Shown: positions 46,906 through 56,415, counted from the first letter of the stretch. The stretch: 64,000 bases of DNA from an uncultured bacterium (GCA_942636505.2 CALOGB020000175.1:62001-126000), one strand, 5' to 3'. Notes: generated from the letters alone by a model not told the origin. A program made the numbers and translations.

Positions 46906-47997
46906 TCAGCGCAGGCTGGCTCGGCCGCCCGCATGACGTTCCAGATGGCCGCCAAGTTCGAGTTCGAGCAGCACGGTCTGGACGACCGCCGGGCTTAGGT
47001 GCGACTGGCGGATGAGTTCGTCGATCGTCACCGGTACGGGGCCGAGCAGGTCGGTGATCCTGCGGCGCTCGGTATCGGTCGCGTCTTCCGGGGGCGAGGC
47101 GGCGTAGGCATCGATCGGCGAGCGGACGGATCGCGGATCGAACGGGCGGATCTGTTCGAGGATGTCGGCGGCGGACTGCACCAGCGTGGCGCCTTCGCGG
47201 ATGAGCAGGTTGCAGCCTTGCGCGCGCGGATCGAGCGGGCTGCCGGGGACTGCCATGACTTCGCGACCGGATTCATTGGCGAGGCGCGCCGTTATGAGCG
47301 AGCCCGACTTGGGCACGGCTTCGACCACCACGGTGCCGATCGCGAGGCCGGCGATGATGCGGTTGCGCGAGGGGAAGTTGCGCGCCTTGGGTTCGGTGCC
47401 GGGGGGCTGTTCGGCGAGCAGCAGGCCTTCGATGGCGATGCGCTCCTGCAACGCGGTGTTGTCGGGCGGGTAGGCGATGTCGATGCCGCTGGCGATGACG
47501 CCGATCGTCGCGCCGCTCGACCCGGCGCCGAGCGCGCCGATGTGTGCGGCGGTGTCGATGCCTCGGGCCAGGCCGGAGACGATCGTCGTGCCCTCATCGG
47601 CGAGTTGCAGCGCGAGCTGCCGGGCGAAGCGGCAGGCGGCGGCGGACGCGTTGCGCGCGCCGACCATCGCGATGCAGGGGCGGCTGGCGTGGGCGATGTC
47701 GCCGCGGAGGATCAGGGCCGGGGGTGCGGTCTCGATCTCGGCTAGCAGTCGGGGATAGTCGGGGTCGTCGAGGAAGAGGTAGCGGGCGCCGAGCCTTGCG
47801 GTGCCGGCCATTTCGCGTTCGGCGAGGGCGGCGTCGACAATCCGGGGGCTGCGTCCGCCGCCGCGCGCGGCCAGCATCGGTAGCGCTTCGATGGCGGCGT
47901 CCGCGCTGCCGAAGCGGGCGATGAGCTGGCGATAGGTGACCGGTCCGATCCCGGTCGTGCGGATAAGCCGAAGACGTGAAACTATGGCGTCAGTCAC
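46906..47997 (-). CDS. dprA: DNA-processing protein DprA
   Basis: A 363-residue DprA/Smf protein that loads RecA onto incoming single-stranded DNA in transformation. The Rossmann-like core shows MVGARNASAAACRFARQLAL, IVSGLARGIDTAAHIGALGA, FPSRNRIIAGLAIGTVVVEA and REVMAVPGSPLDPRAQGCNL. An N-terminal SAM-like helical region and a C-terminal winged helix (LLGPVPVTIDELIRQSHLSP) complete it. Its start lies eight bases inside the plsY 3' end, so the two are cotranscribed. Confidence 0.95.
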   Translation of the reverse strand: MTDAIVSRLRLIRTTGIGPVTYRQLIARFGSADAAIEALPMLAARGGGRSPRIVDAALAEREMAGTARLGARYLFLDDPDYPRLLAEIETAPPALILRGDIAHASRPCIAMVGARNASAAACRFARQLALQLADEGTTIVSGLARGIDTAAHIGALGAGSSGATIGVIASGIDIAYPPDNTALQERIAIEGLLLAEQPPGTEPKARNFPSRNRIIAGLAIGTVVVEAVPKSGSLITARLANESGREVMAVPGSPLDPRAQGCNLLIREGATLVQSAADILEQIRPFDPRSVRSPIDAYAASPPEDATDTERRRITDLLGPVPVTIDELIRQSHLSPAVVQTVLLELELGGHLERHAGGRASLR

Positions 47998-48607
47998 CCG
48001 GTGGTCGTTTAGAGCGGCCGATGCGGGGTTCGGTGCCGGAGAACAGGCGCTCGACGTTGTCGCGGTGCTTCCACAGCACGATCAGCGCGAGCGCGAGGAG
48101 TAGCAGCACGAGGTCAAAGCGACCGAACAACGCGGCGGCGAACGGCGCGCTGAGCGCGGCTGCCATGCCGGCGACCGAGGATATGCGCAGGCCTGCGAGC
48201 AGGCCCAGCCAGACGACTGCGTAGGCCAGCCCGAGCGGCCAGTGCAGTGCGACGACGATGCCCATGAGCGTCGCTACGCCCTTGCCGCCCTTGAACTTCA
48301 GCCAGACCGGGTAGCAATGGCCGATGAACGCACCGGCGGCCGCGAGCAGGGCGTTACCGGGGAACAGGTGGGCGACCAGCAGCACGGCGACCGCGCCCTT
48401 GGCCATGTCGAGTAGCAGCGTGGCGGCGGCGAGGCCTTTCCGCCCGGTGCGCAGGACGTTGGTCGCGCCGATGTTGCCCGAGCCGATCGTCCGCAGATCA
48501 CCTGCGCCGCCGAGCCGCGTGAGGATGACACCGAACGGGATCGAGCCGAGCAGATAGCTCAGCACGAGCGATAGCGTGGGCGCGACCCAGAGAATTTCCG
48601 TCTGCAA
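47990..48607 (-). CDS. plsY: Glycerol-3-phosphate acyltransferase PlsY
   Basis: A 205-residue polytopic inner-membrane enzyme that acylates glycerol-3-phosphate from acyl-phosphate, starting phospholipid synthesis. Its three conserved motifs are visible: SYLLGSIPFGVILTRLGGAG, GSGNIGATNVLRTGRKGLAA and GHCYPVWLKFKGGKGVATLM. The ATG at 48607 precedes a hydrophobic N-terminal helix. Its 3' end overlaps dprA by eight bases, an arrangement seen in other alphaproteobacteria. Confidence 0.95.
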   Translation of the reverse strand: MQTEILWVAPTLSLVLSYLLGSIPFGVILTRLGGAGDLRTIGSGNIGATNVLRTGRKGLAAATLLLDMAKGAVAVLLVAHLFPGNALLAAAGAFIGHCYPVWLKFKGGKGVATLMGIVVALHWPLGLAYAVVWLGLLAGLRISSVAGMAAALSAPFAAALFGRFDLVLLLLALALIVLWKHRDNVERLFSGTEPRIGRSKRPPGD

Positions 48608-48710
48608 CTATGTCCCCCGTTCTGAAGGGGCTTATAAACGACGCGGGGCTGACGGCAAATGGCGTGAGTTTGCGGGAACGCGCGCGCTTGGACTCGCAGT
48701 CGACGCGCTC

Positions 48711-48817
48711 CCATCCCTGAAAGGGAGGGGCTGGGGGTGGGTTGGTCCGCTCGTGCCGCGACCGCTGGAGATGCGGAAACCGACCCACCCCCGACCCCTC
48801 CCTTCCAGGGAGGGGGG
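48711..48817. repeat. Inverted-repeat doublet, family C copy 2
   Basis: CCATCCCTGAAAGGGAGGGG on the left and CCCCTCCCTTCCAGGGAGGG on the right, with GGGGGTGGGTTGG and CCGACCCACCCCC inside. Unlike most copies it lies in a divergent gap, between plsY and murI, where it could affect both promoters. Confidence 0.9.
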
Positions 48818-48864
48818 ATATGTTGCTCTGGTTTACGCACGTTGTTCCGTCCTAAGGACCGGAC

Positions 48865-49653
48865 ATGGACACGCGCCCCATCCTGTTCTTCGATTCCGGT
48901 GTCGGCGGGTTGTCGATCGTCGACCCGGCGCGTGCCGCGCTACCCGATGCCCCGTTCGTCTATGCCGCCGACTCGGCCGGCTTCCCCTACGGGACCAAGA
49001 GCGAGTCGGAGATCGCGGCGCGGGTGCCGGTGTTGCTGGGGCGGCTGGCGGAGCGGTATCGGCCACGGCTGATCGTGATCGCGTGCAACACCGCCTCGAC
49101 GATCGCGCTACCGGTGGTGCGCGCCGCGCTCGACCTGCCGGTGGTGGGGACGGTGCCGGCGATCAAGCCCGCCGCGTCGCTGTCGAAGACACGGACGATC
49201 GGCGTGCTGGGAACCGAGGCGACCGTGCGGCAGGCGTATGTCGATGATCTGGCGGCTAAGTTCGCGGGCGATTGCACGGTGCTGCGCTACGGCTCGGCGG
49301 CTCTGGTCGAGATGGCCGAGGCGAAATTGCACGGCCGAGTCGTCGCGACGGAACGCTATGCAGGGGTGCTCGATGGGTTGTTTTCGCAACCCGGCGGCGA
49401 CGTGATCGACGTGATCGTCAACGCCTGCACGCATTTCCCGCTGGTGGAAGCGGAGCTTGCGGCCGCTGCTCCCGGCGTGCGCTTCGTCGATGGCGGGCCG
49501 GGGATCGCGCGGCGGATCGTGCATCTCATGCAGGGCGAATCATGGTCGGGAGCGGGGGAGGGCGTTGCCGTCTTTACCCGGTTGGGCGACGAGGAGCGCG
49601 CGCTCGGACCCGCCTTGGCCGCGCACGGGTTTGGCAGGATCGAGCAGCTTTAA
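48865..49653 (+). CDS. murI: Glutamate racemase
   Basis: MurI interconverts L- and D-glutamate without cofactor, supplying D-Glu to peptidoglycan. The 262-residue product has LFFDSGVGGLSIVDPARAAL, the first catalytic cysteine in IVIACNTASTIALPVV (about residue 73) and the second in VNACTHFPLVEAEL (about 183). The ATG at 48865 follows AAGGACCGGAC. A family C repeat lies upstream. Confidence 0.96.
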   Translation: MDTRPILFFDSGVGGLSIVDPARAALPDAPFVYAADSAGFPYGTKSESEIAARVPVLLGRLAERYRPRLIVIACNTASTIALPVVRAALDLPVVGTVPAIKPAASLSKTRTIGVLGTEATVRQAYVDDLAAKFAGDCTVLRYGSAALVEMAEAKLHGRVVATERYAGVLDGLFSQPGGDVIDVIVNACTHFPLVEAELAAAAPGVRFVDGGPGIARRIVHLMQGESWSGAGEGVAVFTRLGDEERALGPALAAHGFGRIEQL

Positions 49654-49777
49654 GCGTTAACCTGGGACAATGTGCCACCTTGCGTCGTAGCCGCATCGTG
49701 GCAATGTGCTGCCAGGATGAGGAAAGCGATCACCGTAAGAGCGGTATTGCGCTGGAAACGAGTGAAAGCGAGGCGTA

Positions 49778-51052
49778 GTGCCCAAGCCTATGATTACCAA
49801 CGGCATCTCGGCAACGGATTCTACCTTGGGTCCGCGAGTCGATTATTCGCGCGTTTTCACGCAGGCGATCGACCGGTTGCATGCCGAAGGGCGCTACCGC
49901 GTGTTCATCGACATCCTCCGCAACAAGGGCGCGTTTCCGAACGCACGCTGTTTCGCCGGGCATAACGGGCCGAAGCCGATTACGGTGTGGTGCTCGAACG
50001 ATTATCTCGCGATGGGCCAGCACCCCAAGGTGATCGCGGCGATGGAAGAGGCGCTGCACGACGTCGGCGCGGGCTCGGGCGGCACGCGCAACATCGGCGG
50101 CAACACGCATTACCATGTCGACCTGGAGGGCGAACTCGCCGACCTGCACGGCAAGGAAGCGGCGCTGCTATTCACCAGCGGCTATGTCTCGAACGAGGCG
50201 ACTCTGGCTACGCTGGCGAAGGTGTTGCCGGGCTGTATCATCTTCTCCGACGAACTGAACCACGCGTCGATGATCGCGGGGATCCGCAACTCGGGCTGCG
50301 AGAAGCGCGTATTCCGCCATAACGACCTGGCGCATCTGGAAGAATTGCTGGCCGCGGAAGATCCGGCGGCACCCAAGTTGATCGCGTTCGAGAGCGTGTA
50401 TTCGATGGAGGGCGACATCGCGCCGATCTCCGCGGTGTGCGACCTCGCCGACCGGTATAACGCGCTGACCTATTGCGACGAAGTCCACGCGGTCGGGATG
50501 TATGGCGCGCGCGGCGGCGGCATCTCGGAGCGGGACGAGGTCGCGCACCGGATCACTATTCTGGAGGGCACGCTGGGCAAGGCGTTCGGCGTGATGGGGG
50601 GCTATATCGCCGCCGATCGCACGATCGTCGACGTGATCCGTTCGTATGCGCCTGGGTTCATCTTTACGACCTCGCTGTCGCCGGTGCTGGTCGCCGGCGT
50701 GCTGGCGAGCGTGCGGCATCTGAAAAGCTCGAGCGTCGAGCGCGAAGGGCAGCAGGCGTCTGCAGCGATGTTGAAGGCGATGCTGAAGGATGCCGGGCTG
50801 CCGGTGATGATCGGCGATACGCATATCGTCCCGCTGATGGTCGGCGATCCGGTCAAGGCGAAGAAGATCAGCGACGTTCTGCTCGCCGAATACGGCGTGT
50901 ACGTGCAGCCGATCAACTATCCGACCGTGCCGCGCGGCACCGAGCGGCTGCGGTTCACGCCGGGGCCGGCGCATACCGAGACGATGATGCGTGAGTTGAC
51001 GGACGCGCTGGTGGAGATCTGGAGCCGGCTGGACTTGCGCAAGGCGGCCTGA
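49778..51052 (+). CDS. hemA: 5-aminolevulinate synthase
   Basis: The first step of heme synthesis in alphaproteobacteria: glycine plus succinyl-CoA gives 5-aminolevulinate, with PLP. The PLP lysine is in [20 protein letters not shown] (about residue 265); [20 protein letters not shown] and [20 protein letters not shown] are family landmarks. At 424 residues it has about 20 more N-terminal residues than many homologues. The start is GTG at 49778 with AAGCGAGG upstream; an ATG at 49790 is possible. HemH, the last enzyme of the pathway, is at 3.6 kb. Confidence 0.96.
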   Translation: MPKPMITNGISATDSTLGPRVDYSRVFTQAIDRLHAEGRYRVFIDILRNKGAFPNARCFAGHNGPKPITVWCSNDYLAMGQHPKVIAAMEEALHDVGAGSGGTRNIGGNTHYHVDLEGELADLHGKEAALLFTSGYVSNEATLATLAKVLPGCIIFSDELNHASMIAGIRNSGCEKRVFRHNDLAHLEELLAAEDPAAPKLIAFESVYSMEGDIAPISAVCDLADRYNALTYCDEVHAVGMYGARGGGISERDEVAHRITILEGTLGKAFGVMGGYIAADRTIVDVIRSYAPGFIFTTSLSPVLVAGVLASVRHLKSSSVEREGQQASAAMLKAMLKDAGLPVMIGDTHIVPLMVGDPVKAKKISDVLLAEYGVYVQPINYPTVPRGTERLRFTPGPAHTETMMRELTDALVEIWSRLDLRKAA

Positions 51053-51084
51053 GGCAGGCCCCGCTCACTGCGGGGCAGCGCTGG

Positions 51085-51642
51085 TCAGTCGATCGTGATC
51101 GTGCCGTCGGTGCCCGGCACCTCTAGCGTTTCGCCGAAACCTACCGAATGGAACCGCGTGTAATCGCCTTCCCAGGGGTTGGCGTAGACATGGACGATGC
51201 GCCGAATGCCATCGACTACCCAGTAGTGCGGAATGCGGCCGCGCGCATAGGCGAAGCGCTTCATCGTGGTGTCGCGAGCTACCGACGTTTCTGCGACCTC
51301 GATCACGAGCAGAAGGTCGTCGGCGATGAGCAGGCGATTGCCTTCCATGGGTTCGCGCAACACGGCCACGTCGCAGCCTATTACGGTGGCGTCGTCGAGA
51401 TCGATGCCAACCCCACCCGTTATCCGCGTCTCCGGTAGCAACCGCGAAAGACGGATGCCGATCTTGGCTTGTCGCGCGGCGTGCCCCGCCAGCGGCAAGT
51501 CCATCCGTTCGAGTTTCCCACCGACCAGTTCGATCTTCATGCCGTCGAATGCGCCGGACTCACCCATGCGCAGGAACTCGGCGGTCGTAAAACGCGCCTT
51601 GGCTTGTCGGTCGGGACAGAGACTTCTGGCCGATGAGTTCAT
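51085..51642 (-). CDS. Uma2 family (DUF820) nuclease-fold protein
   Basis: A 185-residue protein with the Uma2/DUF820 PD-(D/E)xK-like core: FLRMGESGAFDGMKIELVGG, VIGCDVAVLREPMEGNRL, LLLVIEVAETSVARDTTMKR and FAYARGRIPHYWVVDGIRRI. The acidic and Glu-x-Ala residues of the putative nuclease site are present. The family's biological role is not established. The ATG at 51642 is preferred over a TTG two codons earlier. It is isolated between hemA and the sigma-factor operon. Confidence 0.88.
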   Translation of the reverse strand: MNSSARSLCPDRQAKARFTTAEFLRMGESGAFDGMKIELVGGKLERMDLPLAGHAARQAKIGIRLSRLLPETRITGGVGIDLDDATVIGCDVAVLREPMEGNRLLIADDLLLVIEVAETSVARDTTMKRFAYARGRIPHYWVVDGIRRIVHVYANPWEGDYTRFHSVGFGETLEVPGTDGTITID

Positions 51643-51690
51643 GCCCAATTCGTACCACGAACCAGCTGCCCATACGACTCGCGAGCGGGA

Positions 51691-52155
51691 TTAAAGCGCC
51701 GCGGCCAGCATCGTCAGAACGCCCAGGCCGAGCGACAAGGGCATGCGCAGTTTCATCCAGCCGGGCGGCGCGATGCCTGCTTTGACGAGCGCACGGTCGA
51801 CGAGCAGCGCAGCGATCAGGCTGATGCCGAGCACGACGAGCGAGGGGCCGGGCCAGCGCAGGCCTACCATCCAGGGCCAGGCGGTGACCAGCGCGATCAG
51901 CGACGGGGCGACGCTCGCGAACCAGAGCCAGCGCGGCGGCGAGTCGGTGCGTGCCGCGAGGCCCCACCAGAGACCGCCGAGGAAGCTCAGGATGATCGCG
52001 GCGTAGGCGTAGGCGATCGCCAGCGCGGAGAATCGGCTTTGCGGATCGCCGCTCAGCAGCAGCGCGACCGCCGCGAGTTGCGGGAGGAGGCCGCTCAGTC
52101 CGAGCAGGCGCGCGATCGGCGGGATGCCGCCGGCCGCGGCGGGTCGCTTGGTCAT
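51691..52155 (-). CDS. DUF3429 membrane protein
   Basis: A 154-residue inner-membrane protein with four or five hydrophobic helices, matching DUF3429: LLPQLAAVALLLSGDPQSRF, IILSFLGGLWWGLAARTDS and FASVAPSLIALVTAWPWMVG. Its ATG shares one base with the stop of the anti-sigma gene (TGATG), so it is translationally coupled and belongs to the sigma-factor operon. Function unknown; related proteins are found fused or linked to photolyase or stress genes in other bacteria, which does not settle its role here. Confidence 0.85.
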   Translation of the reverse strand: MTKRPAAAGGIPPIARLLGLSGLLPQLAAVALLLSGDPQSRFSALAIAYAYAAIILSFLGGLWWGLAARTDSPPRWLWFASVAPSLIALVTAWPWMVGLRWPGPSLVVLGISLIAALLVDRALVKAGIAPPGWMKLRMPLSLGLGVLTMLAAAL

Positions 52156-52865
52156 CAGACGCGCGCGACCACGCCGGTAGCGACGACCGGACCGGTCGGC
52201 AGGCCGGTCGGTGAGCCGCCGAGCGGTTCGACCGAGATCGCCAGCGTCGCGCCGGGGGCTATGCGACCGCGATCGACGCCCTTGGGTGCCAGCAAGGTCG
52301 GGCGGCCCGAGAGCAGGCCGAGCGAATGCGGCACGCCATCGCTGCCGATCACCCAGAGCTGCGCGACGCGCGCGTCCGGAACGCCGGGGCCGGCCGCGAC
52401 GCGGAGCGCACCGTTTGCGGGATCGTACACTGCCGCAACCGGCGACTTCGCATCGCCTAGCATCGCGACGAGCACGCTGGTCGGCCGTGCGACGGGGGTC
52501 GGTTGCGAGACGGGCACGGTAGGCTCTGGGCGGACCATGACGAACAGCAACAGCGATGCGGCGATCGCGCTGGTGGCGGCGGCGAGCGCCGGCCATGCGA
52601 AGCGGCTCGTTTGCGCAGGCGCCGGCGTGCCATCAAGACTGGCTTCGATCCGGGCGGCAAGATGCGGCGGCGCGGCGCGTTCGGGCCAGAGGTCGAACAG
52701 GACTGCTAAGCGCGACCGCCACCATTCGACCTGCGCGGCAAAACCGGGCTCGGCGAGCACGCGGCGCAGCGCTGCCCCGCGCTCTTCGCCTTCGAGCAAG
52801 CCGAGCGCGAGTTCGGCGGCGGCAACGTCCTCAGGCACGCCGGTATCGGTGGTCGGATCAACCAT
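52155..52865 (-). CDS. RskA-type anti-sigma factor
   Basis: A 236-residue single-pass membrane protein. The N-terminal cytoplasmic ASD-like part (AELALGLLEGEERGAALRRV, then QVEWWRSRLAVLFDLWPE) would bind the sigma factor; one helix (ALAAATSAIAASLLLFVMV) crosses the membrane; the periplasmic RskA domain includes VAAVYDPANGALRVAAGPGV and ARVAQLWVIGSDGVPHSLGL. No zinc-binding HxxxCxxC is seen, so it is not a ZAS type. Start overlaps the sigma gene by eight bases; stop overlaps DUF3429 by one. Confidence 0.9.
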   Translation of the reverse strand: MVDPTTDTGVPEDVAAAELALGLLEGEERGAALRRVLAEPGFAAQVEWWRSRLAVLFDLWPERAAPPHLAARIEASLDGTPAPAQTSRFAWPALAAATSAIAASLLLFVMVRPEPTVPVSQPTPVARPTSVLVAMLGDAKSPVAAVYDPANGALRVAAGPGVPDARVAQLWVIGSDGVPHSLGLLSGRPTLLAPKGVDRGRIAPGATLAISVEPLGGSPTGLPTGPVVATGVVARV

Positions 52866-53427
52866 CGAGGCAATCCTTCAGGCGGGCGAGGCCGCGGCGG
52901 ACCCAGCTTTTCATCGTGCCCAGCGGCACCGCACGCTTGATCGCGAGTTCGGCGTAGGTGATCCCATCGAAGAACGCGGTCCGGATCGCGTCGCGCTGCT
53001 GCGGTTCGAGACCGTTCAGGCACTCGATCAATTCGCGCGAGGATTCGCTCGCCAGCATTCCCGCTTCGGCACCCTCGCCGGGATCCGCGACGTCGGGCGC
53101 ATCGTCGAGCGGGCTCGTGCGGCGGACGCCCTGCGCGCGCTGCCAGTCGATGGCGCGGTTGCGCGCGATCGTCGCCAACCAGGTTATCGGGCTCGCGCGG
53201 CCGGGTTCCCAGGCACCGGCGCGTTTCCAGATCGTGAGATAGACCTCGTGCAGCACATCCTCCGCGGCTTGGGCGTTGCCACAGATACGGTGGGTGATCC
53301 CGAAAAGCTTCGCGCTGGTCAGCGTATAGAGTTCGCGAAACGCTTCGCGGTCCTCTTGCCCGGTGCGCAGGAGCACTTCGGAAAGGTGGGCGCGGGCGGC
53401 GTCGGCGTTGGCATGTGCGATAGTCAC
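52858..53427 (-). CDS. ECF-type RNA polymerase sigma factor (SigK-like)
   Basis: A 189-residue extracytoplasmic-function sigma factor. Region 2 has DREAFRELYTLTSAKLFGIT, AEDVLHEVYLTIWKRAGAW and PITWLATIARNRAIDWQRAQ; region 4 has LEPQQRDAIRTAFFDGITYA and the recognition helix GTMKSWVRRGLARLKDCLDG. It is followed directly by its likely RskA-type inhibitor. A small lipoprotein gene ends ten bases upstream in the same direction, so the sigma factor may be expressed from the lipoprotein's promoter. Confidence 0.94.
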   Translation of the reverse strand: MTIAHANADAARAHLSEVLLRTGQEDREAFRELYTLTSAKLFGITHRICGNAQAAEDVLHEVYLTIWKRAGAWEPGRASPITWLATIARNRAIDWQRAQGVRRTSPLDDAPDVADPGEGAEAGMLASESSRELIECLNGLEPQQRDAIRTAFFDGITYAELAIKRAVPLGTMKSWVRRGLARLKDCLDG

Positions 53428-53437
53428 GGGCGGGAAC

Positions 53438-53863
53438 CTAACGGCTAAGTCCGTCGCGGCAATAGCCTTCGCCGGGCTTGACGGTGAGACAGTCGGTTTT
53501 GCCGGCGAGGTATTTTAGCCCGGTCGCGTCGCCGTTGGTGGGGCGCAGCGTTTCTCGGATGCCACCGCGATCGAACGCTATCGTGTCGCCGGTCGCGATG
53601 CCGTCGAACTTGCCCTTGTTGTCGAGGTCCCACTGCATGGTCAGCGCGTAGTGGCCGGCGGTGGCGGTCGGGGCGATGTCGAGGACCATGCCTTCGACGC
53701 CGATCCAGCGACCGGTGTAGTCGGGCGCCGGTTTAGGCTTGGGAGCGGCAACCTTGCGTTCGACCGATCCGGCGGACGTCATGTTGCCGTCGCTGGAGGT
53801 ATCGGGGGCCGGGCCGGAACATGCAGTCAGCGCGGCGGCGGCAAGCAGAGTGAGGGCCTTCAT
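53438..53863 (-). CDS. Small lipoprotein of unknown function
   Basis: A 141-residue exported lipoprotein with signal MKALTLLAAAALTACSGPAP (lipobox LTAC, Cys about residue 15). After an Ala/Lys/Pro linker there is a compact beta-rich domain: DYTGRWIGVEGMVLDIAPTA, HYALTMQWDLDNKGKFDG and KYLAGKTDCLTVKPGEGYCR. Two cysteines near the end could form a disulfide. The ATG at 53863 follows AAGGAGA. It lies just upstream of the sigma/anti-sigma genes and is probably part of that operon. Confidence 0.83.
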   Translation of the reverse strand: MKALTLLAAAALTACSGPAPDTSSDGNMTSAGSVERKVAAPKPKPAPDYTGRWIGVEGMVLDIAPTATAGHYALTMQWDLDNKGKFDGIATGDTIAFDRGGIRETLRPTNGDATGLKYLAGKTDCLTVKPGEGYCRDGLSR

Positions 53864-54009
53864 GAATGTCTCCTTCACGGTCTCGTTCGACGTCATTCCC
53901 GACCTTAACGCGCCATCCTGACGAAAGCGCCCGCGAACAGGTGTGGCAAATTCCGGCTCGGGGGGGTAGGGGGCTGGGCACCCGATCTCCCGTCACAGGA
54001 TTACGCCAG

Positions 54010-54444
54010 GTGCGCATCGCCATCGCATCCGATCACGCTGCCGTTTCGTTGAAAGCGGTGCTCGCCACGTGGCTGCGCGAGGCGGGGCATGATGTGCTCG
54101 ATCTCGGGCCCGAGGGTACCGCCAGCGTCGATTATCCCGACTACGGGTTCAAGCTCGCGTCGGCGATCGCCGATGGTAGCGCGGACCGGGGTATCGCGCT
54201 GTGCGGCTCCGGGATCGGCATCTCGATCGCTGCCAATCGCAATCCCGCTTGCCGCTGCGCGCTCGTGTCCGAACCGCTGTCGGCGAGCCTCGCGCGCATC
54301 CACAACGACGCCAACGCCATCGCGATGGGCGCGCGCCTGATCGGCGAGGAAATGGCCAAGGCGTGCATCGAAGCTTTCCTGGCTGCCGACTTCGCCGGCG
54401 GCCGTCATCAACTCCGTGTCGACAAGTTAAAGGTCCCCGCATGA
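54010..54444 (+). CDS. rpiB: Ribose-5-phosphate isomerase B
   Basis: A 144-residue RpiB/LacAB enzyme interconverting ribose 5-phosphate and ribulose 5-phosphate. [20 protein letters not shown] is the N-terminal signature; the catalytic cysteine is in [20 protein letters not shown]. The start is a GTG at 54010; the frame is open further upstream, but only from here does it match the family. It overlaps glyA by four bases (ATGA), a gene pairing common in alphaproteobacteria. Confidence 0.94.
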   Translation: MRIAIASDHAAVSLKAVLATWLREAGHDVLDLGPEGTASVDYPDYGFKLASAIADGSADRGIALCGSGIGISIAANRNPACRCALVSEPLSASLARIHNDANAIAMGARLIGEEMAKACIEAFLAADFAGGRHQLRVDKLKVPA

Positions 54445-55751
54445 GCACTCAGCCCCGCGAACTCCACGACGTCCAGCCTGACGGCTTTTTCACCCGCGGC
54501 CTGGCCGATGCGGACGCTGCCGTATTCGCCGGCGTGGCTGCCGAACTGGAACGCGAGCAGACGCAGATCGAGCTGATCGCGTCGGAGAACATCGTCTCGA
54601 AGGCTGTGCTCGAGGCGCAGGGATCGGTGTTCACGAACAAGTACGCGGAAGGCTATCCGGGCAAGCGCTATTACCAGGGCTGCGCACCATCTGACACGGT
54701 CGAGACGCTCGCGATCGAGCGCGCCAAGCAGATATTCGGCTGCGGGTTCGTCAACGTGCAGCCGCATTCGGGCGCGCAGGCGAACGGCGCGGTGATGCTC
54801 GCGCTGGTCAAGCCGGGCGACACGATCCTTGGGATGAGCCTCGATGCGGGCGGTCACCTGACGCATGGCGCGAAGCCGGCGATGTCGGGCAAGTGGTTCA
54901 ACGCGGTCCAGTACGGCGTCGACGCGACCACGCACCTGATCGACTACGACCAGGTCGAGGCGCTGGCGGTCGAGCATCAGCCGAAACTGATCATCGCGGG
55001 CGGCTCGGCTTATCCGCGGACGATCGACTTCGCCAAGTTCCGCGCGATCGCGGACAAGGTCGGCGCGTATTTCATGGTCGACATGGCGCATTTCGCCGGG
55101 ATCGTCGCAGCGGGCCTGCACCCGACGCCGTTCGGCCATGCGCATGTCGTGACGACCACCACGCACAAGACTCTGCGGGGCCCGCGCGGTGGCATGATCA
55201 TGACCAACGACGAGGCGATCGCGAAGAAGATCAACTCGGCGGTGTTCCCGGGGCTTCAGGGCGGGCCGCTGATGCACGTGATCGCGGCGAAGGCGGTCGC
55301 GTTCGGCGAGGCGCTGCAGCCCGACTTCAAGAGCTACATCGCTGCGGTCGTCGAGAACGCGAAGGTGCTGGCGGCGACGCTCAAGGAGCGCGGCTCGGAC
55401 GTCGTCTCGGGCGGGACCGACACGCATCTCGCGCTGATTGACCTCACCCCACTCGGCATCACCGGGCGCGATGCGGACGAGGCGCTGGAGCGCGCAGGCA
55501 TCACCTGCAACAAGAACGGCATCCCCAACGATCCGCTGCCGCCGGTGAAGACCAGCGGCATCCGCGTCGGTTCGCCCGCGGGTACGACGCGTGGGTTCGG
55601 CCCGGCGGAGTTCCGCGAGATCGGCAACATGGTCGCCGACGTGCTGGACGGCCTCGCGAAAAAGGGCGAGCATGGGGACCCGGAAGTCGAGGCGGACGTT
55701 CGGACCCGCGTGCGGGCCCTGTGTGCGCGCTTCCCGATCTATCAAGGATAA
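54441..55751 (+). CDS. glyA: Serine hydroxymethyltransferase
   Basis: GlyA converts serine and tetrahydrofolate to glycine and methylene-tetrahydrofolate. The 436-residue protein has [36 protein letters not shown] and the PLP lysine in [20 protein letters not shown] (about residue 240). The N-terminal ~20 residues are longer than in E. coli. The ATG at 54441 overlaps the rpiB stop. It is followed by a small hydrophobic protein gene and nrdR in the same direction, all closely spaced. Confidence 0.97.
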   Translation: MSTQPRELHDVQPDGFFTRGLADADAAVFAGVAAELEREQTQIELIASENIVSKAVLEAQGSVFTNKYAEGYPGKRYYQGCAPSDTVETLAIERAKQIFGCGFVNVQPHSGAQANGAVMLALVKPGDTILGMSLDAGGHLTHGAKPAMSGKWFNAVQYGVDATTHLIDYDQVEALAVEHQPKLIIAGGSAYPRTIDFAKFRAIADKVGAYFMVDMAHFAGIVAAGLHPTPFGHAHVVTTTTHKTLRGPRGGMIMTNDEAIAKKINSAVFPGLQGGPLMHVIAAKAVAFGEALQPDFKSYIAAVVENAKVLAATLKERGSDVVSGGTDTHLALIDLTPLGITGRDADEALERAGITCNKNGIPNDPLPPVKTSGIRVGSPAGTTRGFGPAEFREIGNMVADVLDGLAKKGEHGDPEVEADVRTRVRALCARFPIYQG

Positions 55752-55756
55752 GCAGC

Positions 55757-55936
55757 ATGTCGAAGTTCGACGACGTCCAGAACGACATCAAGGCGACCCC
55801 CGGCCTCGGCAAGAGCATGGCCAAGTGGAGCGCACTCGGCGCGGTCGTGGCGATCCCGGTGCCGGTGATCGGCCCGATCTTCGGCGCACTCGCGGGCGCG
55901 GGTTATGCGTACTACAAGGGCAAGAAGAAGGCCTGA
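55757..55936 (+). CDS. Small hydrophobic protein between glyA and nrdR
   Basis: A 59-residue protein, MSKFDDVQNDIKATPGLGKS followed by a hydrophobic stretch AVVAIPVPVIGPIFGALAGA and a basic end YYKGKKKA. The Gly/Pro-containing hydrophobic segment suggests a membrane insertion or hairpin. The start is five bases after the glyA stop, and its stop is immediately followed by the nrdR ATG, so it is embedded in the operon. No named family recognised. Confidence 0.8.
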   Translation: MSKFDDVQNDIKATPGLGKSMAKWSALGAVVAIPVPVIGPIFGALAGAGYAYYKGKKKA

Positions 55937-56401
55937 ATGCGCTGCCCCTTCTGCGGACATGAAGACAGCCAGGTAAAGGACAGCCGCCCCACCGAAGACG
56001 GGGCGGCGATCCGCCGCCGGCGCCAGTGCGAAGGCTGCGCCGCGCGTTTCACGACGTTCGAGCGGATTCAACTGCGCGAGCTGTTCGTGTTGAAGAGCGA
56101 GGGGCGCAGAGAGCCTTTCGATCGCGAGAAGCTGCTGCGGTCGTTGTCGATCGCGACGCGGAAGCGGGCGATTGAGGCTGGGCGGATCGAGAAGCTGGTG
56201 AGCGGGATCCAGCGTCGGCTGGAGACGCTGGGCGAGAACGACGTGACGTCGAAGCGGATCGGCGAGATGGTGATGGACGGGCTCAAGGGGCTCGATTCCG
56301 TGGCGTATATCCGGTTTGCGAGTGTGTATCGGGATTTTAGCGAGGCGAAGGACTTCGAGGCTTTTGCTGGCAGTGTCGAGGAGGTCGGACGGGCGGAGTG
56401 A
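55937..56401 (+). CDS. nrdR: Transcriptional repressor NrdR
   Basis: A 154-residue regulator of ribonucleotide reductase genes. The zinc ribbon is [20 protein letters not shown] with [15 protein letters not shown], then an ATP-cone domain ([20 protein letters not shown] to [17 protein letters not shown]) that senses ATP and dATP. The ATG directly follows the small protein's stop. Linkage to glyA is usual in proteobacteria. Family F repeats follow. Confidence 0.96.
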   Translation: MRCPFCGHEDSQVKDSRPTEDGAAIRRRRQCEGCAARFTTFERIQLRELFVLKSEGRREPFDREKLLRSLSIATRKRAIEAGRIEKLVSGIQRRLETLGENDVTSKRIGEMVMDGLKGLDSVAYIRFASVYRDFSEAKDFEAFAGSVEEVGRAE

Positions 56402-56415
56402 TGCGCTCCCTTATT

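Noticed and set aside
53864..54009. ECF-type promoter (GGAAC/GGAAT with a downstream CGT) before the lipoprotein gene
   Set aside because: Several partial matches exist, but none has both elements at an accepted spacing; I could not support one.
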